Source of the DNA: M3007 sp037445225
GTDB lineage: Bacteria > Bacteroidota > Bacteroidia > Chitinophagales > Saprospiraceae
Reading direction: 5' to 3'
Length of the DNA: 64,000 bases
NCBI GenBank assembly: GCA_037445225.1
Contig: JBBIKW010000002.1
Span: 62,001-126,000, forward strand
This document shows positions 41,231 to 49,139 of this stretch, in pieces (within the stretch, counting starts at the first letter, position 1; every line of letters begins with the position of its first letter). Both the position numbers and the translations under genes were made by a program. The notes below the pieces were generated by a model. That model saw nothing but the letters and a program-made list of their open reading frames with translations. It was not told where the DNA came from and did not search any database.

Positions 41231-43086
41231 GCTTTTTTGCGCATGGGCTCGCTGTCCCAAGCATGGTCCTCGACCAATAGGTTAGCCATGAGGTCGTCCT
41301 GTAGCAGTCGCTCTTGCATCTCGATCTCTTCCTTGACGGTGAGGACATAGTCGCGCACTTCGTGACGGGCAGCAGCTAGTTTTCGCAGCGAGCGTTCATC
41401 GTAGCGGAGAAAGCGCAGAGCCAGTCGCTTAGCGGTATATCGGCGCAGGCCCATTTGTACCAAGACCTCCTCTCCGAGATTGACTGCTGTGTAAAGGGTT
41501 TCGCGGTAGACGTGTTGGATACCCCGGTCGATGAGCTCATAAGCGTCCATCCGATTGCGTGCCCGCGCAAAAATGAGTAAGTGTGGAAAATGCTTGCGCA
41601 ACACTTCGATAATGCGCGCATTGGTTTCCGGAGAGTCTACTGCAGCAATAAAAATCTTGGCAGCTTCTGCACCCGCAGCTTCGAGTACCTCTAATCGCGT
41701 AGCATCGCCGTAATACACTTTGAAGCCCATCTTGCGCAACAACTCCACACGATCGGAGTCGTGGTCGAGTATGGTGGCGTTGACTCCTCCGCTGCGCAGT
41801 AGGCGACCAATCGTGCTGCCAAAGTGACCGAAACCGGCAATAATCACTGGATGCTTCTCCTCTACAACCTCGTATTGAGGCGGATCGGGGCGGCGCTTCA
41901 CGCCAAAATACGGGTCGATCCAGCGGTCGTTGAACAGCAATAAAAACGGGGTAGAGAGCATGGTGATAGCCGTCACGGCCATCAGCTGGCTAGCTAGTTG
42001 TTCGGGTAAAAGACTAATTTGCTGGGCGAAGCTGACCAAAACAAAAGCAAACTCTCCTATCTGGCTCATGCTCAATGAAAAAAGCACATTTTGGTCACTG
42101 CTAATGCGGAAAAAGCGCCCCACCGCGAAAAGGCATAAGCCCTTGATGAGCAGAACAGATGCGACCAACATCAAGATGGAGGTTGGATCGTCGAGGATGA
42201 GGTGAAAATTCAGCGAGGCACCCACACCGATAAAAAATAACCCTAAAAGGAGGCCTTTAAACGGCAATATGTCGCTTTCCAGCTCGTGTCGAAACTCACT
42301 GTTGGCCAGCACGACGCCGGCTAGGAAGGCCCCTAAGGCAGGGCTCAGGCCGATCATTTCCATGAGATAGGCAATGGCCAACACGAGCAATAGGGCTGCT
42401 GCAGTGAACAGCTCGTGCTGGCGCGTTTTGGCTACGGAGCGAAGGAGCGGGATAAATATAAAGCGGCCGAAAAAGAAAATACCACCGACAACACCTGTCA
42501 CTATAAGAGTTTGCAACCATCCCGGAAAATCTTCGATTTGCGAATGGCTTAAGCTTTCGGGTGAGAGCCTATCGCTCCCTGCCACCAAGAGCGGCATCAA
42601 GGCTAATATGGGAATGATGGCAATGTCTTGAAAAAGCAGCACGGAGAAGGCCGATTGCCCCATGATAGAGCGCGCATTTCCCCGCTCTTTGAGCGTCTGC
42701 AACACAATTGCCGTAGACGACATCGAAAAAGCCAAGCCTACGGTCAATGCCACGGGCCAAGACCAGCCTAAAGATAGAAAGAGGCCACCAAGCATCAGGG
42801 TAGTGAGCGCCATCTGAGCGATACCCAAACCCAAAATGGCCCGTCGCATGGCCCATAGTTGGGTCGGCTCCAGCTCTAAACCAATGATGAAGAGCATCAT
42901 AACCACCCCCATCTCGGCGAAACGCATCAGCTCTGCGCGTTCTGCTCCAACCAACCCCAGGCAAAAAGGACCGATAAGTATCCCTGCCAACAGATAGCCT
43001 AAGATGGAGCTCAGCCCTAAGCGCTTGATGATGGGAACGCACAAAACAGCGGCGGCTAAGTAAACAATAGCTTGCTTGAGAAACAT
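41227..43086 (-). CDS. CPA2 monovalent cation:proton antiporter with TrkA-N domain (KefB/KefC-like)
   Basis: A 619-residue integral membrane protein. Residues 1-385 hold about 12 hydrophobic segments, with GYLLAGILIGPFCLGLVGAE and FSMSSTAIVLQTLKERGNA typical of the Na/H exchanger fold. The TrkA-N NAD-binding domain starts near 410 with HPVIIAGFGHFGSTIGRLLR and NATILDHDSDRVELLRKMGF. The tail is polar and helical. The ion (K or Na) cannot be told. The KefC regulatory loop motif is not evident, so glutathione gating is not claimed. Confidence 0.88.
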   Translation of the reverse strand: MFLKQAIVYLAAAVLCVPIIKRLGLSSILGYLLAGILIGPFCLGLVGAERAELMRFAEMGVVMMLFIIGLELEPTQLWAMRRAILGLGIAQMALTTLMLGGLFLSLGWSWPVALTVGLAFSMSSTAIVLQTLKERGNARSIMGQSAFSVLLFQDIAIIPILALMPLLVAGSDRLSPESLSHSQIEDFPGWLQTLIVTGVVGGIFFFGRFIFIPLLRSVAKTRQHELFTAAALLLVLAIAYLMEMIGLSPALGAFLAGVVLANSEFRHELESDILPFKGLLLGLFFIGVGASLNFHLILDDPTSILMLVASVLLIKGLCLFAVGRFFRISSDQNVLFSLSMSQIGEFAFVLVSFAQQISLLPEQLASQLMAVTAITMLSTPFLLLFNDRWIDPYFGVKRRPDPPQYEVVEEKHPVIIAGFGHFGSTIGRLLRSGGVNATILDHDSDRVELLRKMGFKVYYGDATRLEVLEAAGAEAAKIFIAAVDSPETNARIIEVLRKHFPHLLIFARARNRMDAYELIDRGIQHVYRETLYTAVNLGEEVLVQMGLRRYTAKRLALRFLRYDERSLRKLAAARHEVRDYVLTVKEEIEMQERLLQDDLMANLLVEDHAWDSEPMRKKA

Positions 43087-43214
43087 TGGGCTCAGTTTGA
43101 ACAGGTGAAAGCAAATGCGATGGCGCGCTTTTGTCGATGGGCGCGACCGTTAATTTTTGGAAGGTTGCTATCTTATGTCGGAGCGAAGACAAAAAAGGCG
43201 AACAACGGCACACC

Positions 43215-44774
43215 TCAGCGGATAACTACCACCCGCCTTAAGGCTCTGCCTTGATCGCCCTGCAGCCCAACTGTATACACGCCCGGTGCTGTTATTGTCC
43301 CGGCCGGTACGTCTATGCGTTGTTCTCCAACCGAAAAAAGTATCCTAGGAGAAATGTAAAGCGTGCGCCCAGAAGCATCCCATATTTGAATAGTACCTTC
43401 GAAAGGAGCCGCACTTTCTACAACGAGCTGTAAGGGGTGAGCGCCGACAAGTGGATTGGGAGTAAGCTGCCAGCGCCTAAGTTGAGGCAGCTCGTTCACG
43501 GTGGAAGTGCCTGAGGTACGAAAATTGGACTGTCGCGCCGCAGCACAGGTAAAGTACTCGTTAAATGGGCGCACGCGCCAATGGTAGAGGCGGTTGGGCA
43601 GGAGGGTTTTTACCCTCAGGGAGGGACTGGAGGTGATAAAAGCCTGAGCAAAAGAGGAGGAAAACGACGTGACGATGTCGAACTCTACTAAGTAATAGGT
43701 GGCGCCTTCTACAGCATTCCATTCCACAGTGACGTCGTCGTAGAAGGGCACCGTTACTCCGCCTACAGGCGCTACAAGCAAATTGGACGGCGTGTTTATC
43801 CCTTCTACTGCGGGAGTAAAGGTGTTATTCAAATAGTTGCGCGCCGAGGATGCCCTGTCGGCCAACATAGCATTTTGCTGTTGTGGAGTAAAGACGTACT
43901 CCGTACACCGATTGAAATAGCCCATCATGTTGTTGGCCATAGGTACTACCGGCACACCGAGGGGGTCTTGTGCTCCGCCATTGTAGACACACTCCGAAGT
44001 GCCAAAGCCAAAGTTGTAGTCGGGCGGTGTATCGCAGATCTTGTCGGCTGCTGTGCTGCAATTGCTTTTGTTCATGCGCTCAGTAGGCGATCCGCCGGGT
44101 GAAGTAGCTGGCGCTTGGGGCCAGGAGGAGAAGGTGCTGTCGAAAGGCCGGCTTTCCCAGCCAAAGAAGGTGTGTTGCAGGCTAAAGAAGTGGCCCACCT
44201 CGTGCGGCAAGGTGGGGTTATTTTTTAGGCCGTTGATTTGGTCTTTCCGGCATACGATCCAATCGCGCTGGGGACTGTAGTAAGCGAGGGTTACGCCGGG
44301 TTGGTTGTTGTTGGCCACTGCTTGATTGACAACGAAGATATTTATAGCATTGGGATGGCGCTGCGCCTGCATCACCGTCCAGGCTGTCTGGTTGTCGTAT
44401 ACATTGTCGTTCCGAATATTATAGTTAAAGAGCGTGCCATGGGTGGGGTGGGGGCGCAGATAAAAGCGAAAATTCAATGCCGAAAAGGCATCGTTAAGCG
44501 CACACAGCTGGTCCAATACGCGCGCTTCTGGAATGCGTCCCTTCCCTTCTGCGTCGGCTGCCAAGTGAAAGTACACAGGGATATACTGAACGGAGCCGCG
44601 CTCGCGCACAGCACCTGCTGCCACCGCCTCCAAATTCGACAGCAAACGCGGCTCCATCAGGCGTTGATCGTCTTCAGAAGTGCCGCATACGCCGGACAAA
44701 AATTGGGCCGAAGCGAGCGAAATACACCCGATGAGGATGAGCAGTACCCACAAAAGCGAGAGTGTCTTCGTCAT
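43215..44774 (-). CDS. Secreted M43 (pappalysin) zinc metalloprotease with T9SS sorting domain
   Basis: A 519-residue exported protein. The signal peptide is MTKTLSLLWVLLILIGCISL. The catalytic domain has NAINIFVVNQAVANNNQPG, the extended zinc motif HEVGHFFSLQH with the third His, and a Met-turn at NNMMGYFNRCTEYVFTPQQ. A fibronectin-like module follows (VTVEWNAVEGATYYLVEFDI). The C-terminal region has WQLTPNPLVGAHPLQLVVES and APGVYTVGLQGDQGRALRR, matching T9SS sorting domains. The frame is open upstream to 45098, but that part is non-coding in character; ATGs at 44801 and 44774 are both possible and the latter is preferred. Confidence 0.87.
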   Translation of the reverse strand: MTKTLSLLWVLLILIGCISLASAQFLSGVCGTSEDDQRLMEPRLLSNLEAVAAGAVRERGSVQYIPVYFHLAADAEGKGRIPEARVLDQLCALNDAFSALNFRFYLRPHPTHGTLFNYNIRNDNVYDNQTAWTVMQAQRHPNAINIFVVNQAVANNNQPGVTLAYYSPQRDWIVCRKDQINGLKNNPTLPHEVGHFFSLQHTFFGWESRPFDSTFSSWPQAPATSPGGSPTERMNKSNCSTAADKICDTPPDYNFGFGTSECVYNGGAQDPLGVPVVPMANNMMGYFNRCTEYVFTPQQQNAMLADRASSARNYLNNTFTPAVEGINTPSNLLVAPVGGVTVPFYDDVTVEWNAVEGATYYLVEFDIVTSFSSSFAQAFITSSPSLRVKTLLPNRLYHWRVRPFNEYFTCAAARQSNFRTSGTSTVNELPQLRRWQLTPNPLVGAHPLQLVVESAAPFEGTIQIWDASGRTLYISPRILFSVGEQRIDVPAGTITAPGVYTVGLQGDQGRALRRVVVIR

Positions 44775-44889
44775 ATCTGAAAAGAAGAAGGATTTTTGCA
44801 TCACGGCAAAAATAGCCCTACAATTCCGTAAACGCAAGGGAGCCCCTTGACGCAAGGGAAAAGGTTGCTGGAATTGGCTGCGACGCGAT

Positions 44890-45117
44890 TTAAACCTTTT
44901 CAGGAGCAGAAGATACATAGGGCACATCCTCTTTTCCACACGGCTCACCAGCAGAGCGCCCGCACACTCCACAAACGGCGCCTTGCTCGCGCATAAAGGG
45001 GTTGTTGTTGGCACAGGTACCGCGAAACTCCCCGCCTTTAAGCAAGAGGATGCGAAGGCTAAAGAGCAAAAAGGCAACTGAGACAAAGATAACGGCAAGG
45101 GCGGCTACGACAAACAT
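44890..45117 (-). CDS. Small membrane protein, unknown function
   Basis: A 75-residue protein starting MFVVAALAVIFVSVAFLLFS, a single transmembrane helix, followed by LRILLLKGGEFRGTCANNNP. The short tail carries four Cys (TCANNN, AVCGVCGRSAGEPC). Small Bacteroidota proteins of this pattern (one helix, then KKGGxFPxT-like, then Cys-containing tail) are common but unnamed. The longer open frame to 45198 is not needed. It is divergent from the CBS gene. Confidence 0.65.
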   Translation of the reverse strand: MFVVAALAVIFVSVAFLLFSLRILLLKGGEFRGTCANNNPFMREQGAVCGVCGRSAGEPCGKEDVPYVSSAPEKV

Positions 45118-45257
45118 AGACAAGCATTTTGTGCACGAAGATGGCCGGAAAAAGGCATTTACTGGTCTCAACAAATACTTATATCCAAAGTTGCACACAA
45201 CTGATGCAAGTAGCCTATCTTGGCCGATGCAAATCTGCTCTCAAAAATGCTTGTGCT

Positions 45258-45692
45258 ATGCTACCGGTAAAAAAACTTTTGGAATGGAAAACTGACCGGC
45301 ACATTTGGTCGGTTCCACCTGACTGCATGGTCATCGATGCCTTAAGGCTCATGGCGGAGAAAAATATTGGTGCAGTCTTGGTAATGGATGGAGAGCGCTT
45401 GGTAGGTATTTTCTCCGAGCGCGATTACGCCCGAAAGGGTATTTTACAAGGGCGGAAAGCCAAGAGCACCCCCGTGACAGAAGTCATGACCGCTCATGTC
45501 TTTACGGTGACGCCAGAAATGAGCATCGAGGAGTGCATGCAACTGTTCAGCAACAAGCGGATAAGACATCTGCCGGTGATGGAAGACGGAAAAGTCATTG
45601 GACTTTTAAGCATTGGCGACATTGTATACGCCATCATTCGAGAACAAAGCGTACACATCCAGTTTTTGGAGCAATATATCTCCGGCATTTAA
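45258..45692 (+). CDS. Two-CBS-domain protein
   Basis: A 144-residue protein consisting of a tandem CBS pair: DCMVIDALRLMAEKNIGAVL with VMDGERLVGIFSERDYARKG, and VTEVMTAHVFTVTPEMSIEE with NKRIRHLPVMEDGKVIGLLS. CBS pairs bind adenine nucleotides and regulate partner proteins. There is no catalytic domain; the downstream NhaD antiporter (start 60 bases later) could be a partner, but this is only positional. The start at 45258 is chosen over the upstream frame to 45129. Confidence 0.83.
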   Translation: MLPVKKLLEWKTDRHIWSVPPDCMVIDALRLMAEKNIGAVLVMDGERLVGIFSERDYARKGILQGRKAKSTPVTEVMTAHVFTVTPEMSIEECMQLFSNKRIRHLPVMEDGKVIGLLSIGDIVYAIIREQSVHIQFLEQYISGI

Positions 45693-45752
45693 CTTTTAAC
45701 ACTCATCGCTCTCTGGCTTAGCAGCTGGAAGAATGGTTTCGCCCAAACGAGT

Positions 45753-47081
45753 ATGGACCTACTTATCATTGTCGTTTTCATCATCGGCTATACTTTCATT
45801 GCCTTAGAGCACCCGCTTCGAATCGACAAATCCGCCTCTGCGCTGCTTACGGGAGTACTGTGTTGGGTGGTGCTACTCATGGGTATTGAAGAGATGCCCG
45901 TCTATCCCACCTTGACGGAAGCAGAGCGGTCGGACATTGTGAAATTTCTCGACCATCATCTCTTCGAACATGTGGGTGAGATTGCGGAGATCCTCTTCTT
46001 TCTCATTGGGGCGATGACTATCGTGGAGCTGGTGGATCGGCACGAAGGTTTTCGGGTGATTACGGATCGCATCAAGACGCTAAGCCGTGTGCGGCTGCTG
46101 TGGATCATTTCCATCATTGCCTTTATTGCTTCGGCCGTCTTAGATAACCTCACCACGACCATCATCCTATGCGCGCTTATCCGACGCTTGTTGAAGCGAG
46201 AGGAGGACATGTGGATTGCTGGCGGCTTTGTCGTGTTGGCAGCCAATGCTGGTGGAGCTTGGTCTCCTATTGGCGACGTTACGACCATTATGCTTTGGAT
46301 TGGTGGGCAAATCACTACGCTGCACGTTATTCAGGCGGTACTTGCACCCTCTGTGGTGTGTTTGGTGATTCCGCTGTTGATAGCCTCTTTTTCTATGAGT
46401 GGACAAGTGGAGCCACCCGACAACGCAGAAGAAATACACAACGGCTATCATTGGGGAAAACACGAGCAGCACTTGGTTTTTGGAATTGGCGTATTGGGGT
46501 TGCTTTTTGTTCCCGTCTTTAAGGCCTTTACTCACTATCCGCCCTTTATGGGGGTGTTGTTCTCCTTGGGCTTCATATGGTATGTTACCGAGTACATCCA
46601 CCGAGATAAGCCGGAAGATGTCCGAGAGGAGTTCTCCGTAGCGTCCGTTTTGCGCCGCATCGACACTCCCAGTGTGCTTTTCTTCTTAGGCATCTTACTG
46701 GCCGTGGCGGCCCTCACCACTTCAGGACATCTTCGTTCGTTGGCGGACTCGTTGGATAGGGTGCTTCACGGCAATATTTATCCTCTGAACACCACTATCG
46801 GGATACTCTCTGCCATCGTCGACAATGTCCCTTTGGTGGCTGCAGCCATGGGGATGTACCCGTTGGAAACTTACCCGACCGACCACGATTTTTGGACGCT
46901 CCTTGCCTATTGTGCGGGTACCGGTGGTAGTCTGTTGGTCATCGGTTCGGCCGCTGGAGTAGCGGCTATGGGGCTGCTCAAGATCAACTTTATATGGTAT
47001 CTTCGCAAAATCAGCTTGTACGCGCTAATAGGCTACTTGGCAGGGATAGCTGCTTTTTACTTACAACACCAGTTGCTCTGA
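45753..47081 (+). CDS. nhaD: NhaD-type Na+/H+ antiporter
   Basis: A 442-residue membrane protein of the ion transporter superfamily. It contains EHVGEIAEILFFLIGAMTIV, AVLDNLTTTIILCALIRRLL, GGFVVLAANAGGAWSPIGDV, IGILSAIVDNVPLVAAAMGM and YCAGTGGSLLVIGSAAGVAA, which are the repeated intramembrane signatures of NhaD. About 11 hydrophobic segments. It exports sodium at neutral to alkaline pH. With the CPA2 antiporter it makes two cation/proton exchangers within 6 kb. Confidence 0.9.
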   Translation: MDLLIIVVFIIGYTFIALEHPLRIDKSASALLTGVLCWVVLLMGIEEMPVYPTLTEAERSDIVKFLDHHLFEHVGEIAEILFFLIGAMTIVELVDRHEGFRVITDRIKTLSRVRLLWIISIIAFIASAVLDNLTTTIILCALIRRLLKREEDMWIAGGFVVLAANAGGAWSPIGDVTTIMLWIGGQITTLHVIQAVLAPSVVCLVIPLLIASFSMSGQVEPPDNAEEIHNGYHWGKHEQHLVFGIGVLGLLFVPVFKAFTHYPPFMGVLFSLGFIWYVTEYIHRDKPEDVREEFSVASVLRRIDTPSVLFFLGILLAVAALTTSGHLRSLADSLDRVLHGNIYPLNTTIGILSAIVDNVPLVAAAMGMYPLETYPTDHDFWTLLAYCAGTGGSLLVIGSAAGVAAMGLLKINFIWYLRKISLYALIGYLAGIAAFYLQHQLL

Positions 47082-47164
47082 GCGTATCCTTTACCCGGCT
47101 TTGCTCAATGTGGCTTATTTTTGACGCGCTCTAAGCACAAGGATGTGCGCTGAGAAGAGCAGCC

Positions 47165-47172
47165 TATATTTG
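47165..47172 (+). promoter_or_regulatory. TAnnTTTG box immediately before lipoprotein methyltransferase gene
   Basis: TATATTTG ends four bases before the ATG at 47177. If used, the transcript would be leaderless. Confidence 0.5.
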
Positions 47173-47176
47173 CACT

Positions 47177-47917
47177 ATGCACCCCAGACATTTTCTTTTT
47201 TTCGTTTGGTTCCTATTAGGGTGGAATGCCTGCTTATATGATACCCCCTCGTCGAAGCAGACGGATAGCAATGCTGCTACTGAAAAGCCCCAAGACGCCT
47301 CTAGCAAGTGGTCTTCTTCTTTAGAAGAGCTCTCTCCGGCTGAGGCAAACAGCTTTGAGAGCCTGGTAGCCGACTATGAAAGTAAGGACCGCATCATTTG
47401 GCAAAAACCCGACCTGGTCATCTCTCTGTTAGGCGATATCAAGGATAAAACGGTGGCCGATATAGGAGCGGGGACGGGCTATTTTGCCTTTCGCTTAGTG
47501 CCGGTAGCGGGTAAGGTTATTGCGGTGGATATCGACCCGCGTTTCATCAGTTTTATGGATAGCGTCGTCTCTCGACTACCTGAAGAGTACCGACGCCGCT
47601 TTGAAACTCGTTTAGCCAAGCCGCACGATCCGATGCTCTCTGCAGAGGAGGCGGATGCAGTTATCATTGTGAACACCTACGGCTATCTCCAGCAACGAGT
47701 GGCATACCTAAAGACCCTCTTGGCCGGGATGAAACCCAAAGCCACCTTGCTTATTATCGACTTTAAAAAAAATAGCCTGCCAATAGGTCCCTCCAGCGAG
47801 TTTAAAGTAGCTTTGGCAGAGGTCGTGCGCGAATTAGAAGCGGCGGGCTTTCAGAGCGTGAAGGTAGACCGCGTCAGCCTCGACTATCAGTATATCGTTA
47901 TTGCTCAAAAGCCCTGA
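47177..47917 (+). CDS. SAM-dependent class I methyltransferase with lipoprotein signal
   Basis: A 246-residue protein. The N-terminus MHPRHFLFFVWFLLGWNAC resembles a lipoprotein signal with Cys at 19. A polar linker leads to the methyltransferase fold: KTVADIGAGTGYFAFRLVPV (motif I), VIAVDIDPRFISFMDSVVSR (motif II) and AVIIVNTYGYLQQRVAYLKT. No internal Met gives a soluble start before motif I. SAM is cytoplasmic, so a membrane-anchored exported methyltransferase is odd, but I recall similar proteins in Bacteroidota. Function unknown. It is followed after 14 bases by the M50 protease gene. Confidence 0.78.
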   Translation: MHPRHFLFFVWFLLGWNACLYDTPSSKQTDSNAATEKPQDASSKWSSSLEELSPAEANSFESLVADYESKDRIIWQKPDLVISLLGDIKDKTVADIGAGTGYFAFRLVPVAGKVIAVDIDPRFISFMDSVVSRLPEEYRRRFETRLAKPHDPMLSAEEADAVIIVNTYGYLQQRVAYLKTLLAGMKPKATLLIIDFKKNSLPIGPSSEFKVALAEVVRELEAAGFQSVKVDRVSLDYQYIVIAQKP

Positions 47918-47931
47918 AAAGCCTACCGAGG

Positions 47932-49089
47932 ATGCTCTCTGCTATGCGCAGTTCACTTAGATTGTTCACTTGGCTTGGCATTCCGGTACACGTCCATTGG
48001 ACCTTTTCCTTTATTTTCTTTTACGCCTTCTGGTTGGGGCACACAGGCGACCTAAGTATTTGGAGCACGCTGGGCATTTTGAGCTTCTTTCTCGCTCTCT
48101 TCGGCTGTGTCTTGCTGCACGAGTATGGCCACGCCTTAGCCGCGCGCTATTACGGCGTAGGTACCCAGGATATTATCTTGACGCCAATCGGCGGTGTAGC
48201 GCGCTTGGAACATATGCCCGAAAAGCCCGTACAAGAATTTGTAATTGCTTTGGCAGGCCCCTTAGTAAACGTGGTCTTGGCTGCACTGCTCTATTTATCG
48301 GGCTATCTCTTCCTTTCTCAGGAGCATCACTTTGTCTTTCTCTGGTTTTTGGAGCAGAGTTTACTGCTCGCTCCGAACGGTGGCGCTGAAGTAGAGATAG
48401 GCATCTTTCCTGCGGTAGGAGAGGGCCTCTTTTATTTAGCTGCGCTCGTTGCGGCCAATGTTGCTCTGGTGGTTTTTAATCTCATCCCCGCTTTTCCGAT
48501 GGATGGGGGACGCATCTTTCGAGCCATGCTCGCCGTGCGTTTAGGACGGCTGCGCGCCACACAGGTGGCGGCTTGGTTAGGACAAGCCATCGCCGTGTTG
48601 TTCGTCGGGATAGGGCTATGGAAAGGTGCGTTTGCTTTGGCCTTAGTGGGCTTTTTTGTCTTTGCATTGGCTCGCACGGAGAATCGCTCGGTTCGCCTCG
48701 ACGCTGCACTGCGTCGGTTCAAGGCAGCAGACTTAATGCGCACCTCTTACACGCGGCTGTCGGAAGGGGATTGGATGCAAACGCCTATACATTTGCTGCA
48801 GACAGGGTTGGAGCGCCACTTTTTGGTGTTTGATGCGCAAGACCACCCGGTGGGCGTCTTGGAAGAAAAACGGGTCTTAGAAGCCCTTAAACAACGCGAT
48901 TATGCTGCGCCAGTAAGGCAGTACGCTCTTCAACGGGTACAGATCGTGTCCCAGGAGGCGCGCTTGGAGCACGTGTATTATCTTATCTTTCACCAAGGGA
49001 TCCCTCTGATTGCGGTGGCTCACCAAGGAGAGCTGGTCGGGGTTATTGATGAAATCGGATTATTTCGGTTTTTGAAGATACACCGCTAA
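47932..49089 (+). CDS. Site-2 protease (M50) with C-terminal CBS pair
   Basis: A 385-residue membrane metalloprotease. The zinc motif is HEYGH (FGCVLLHEYGHALAARYYGV) and the second motif is NLIPAFPMDGGRIFRAML. About six hydrophobic segments are present. The C-terminal 120 residues form a degenerate CBS pair (FLVFDAQDHPVGVLEEKRVL; IPLIAVAHQGELVGVIDEIG). This architecture is the SpoIVFB/Rv-like group III site-2 protease. The substrate is unknown. Start ATG at 47932; 47944 is an alternative. Confidence 0.87.
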   Translation: MLSAMRSSLRLFTWLGIPVHVHWTFSFIFFYAFWLGHTGDLSIWSTLGILSFFLALFGCVLLHEYGHALAARYYGVGTQDIILTPIGGVARLEHMPEKPVQEFVIALAGPLVNVVLAALLYLSGYLFLSQEHHFVFLWFLEQSLLLAPNGGAEVEIGIFPAVGEGLFYLAALVAANVALVVFNLIPAFPMDGGRIFRAMLAVRLGRLRATQVAAWLGQAIAVLFVGIGLWKGAFALALVGFFVFALARTENRSVRLDAALRRFKAADLMRTSYTRLSEGDWMQTPIHLLQTGLERHFLVFDAQDHPVGVLEEKRVLEALKQRDYAAPVRQYALQRVQIVSQEARLEHVYYLIFHQGIPLIAVAHQGELVGVIDEIGLFRFLKIHR

Positions 49090-49139
49090 CAGGGCGCCTT
49101 CCTTGCTCCGCATCTTCGCTAACTTTTCGCGCTCTTGGA

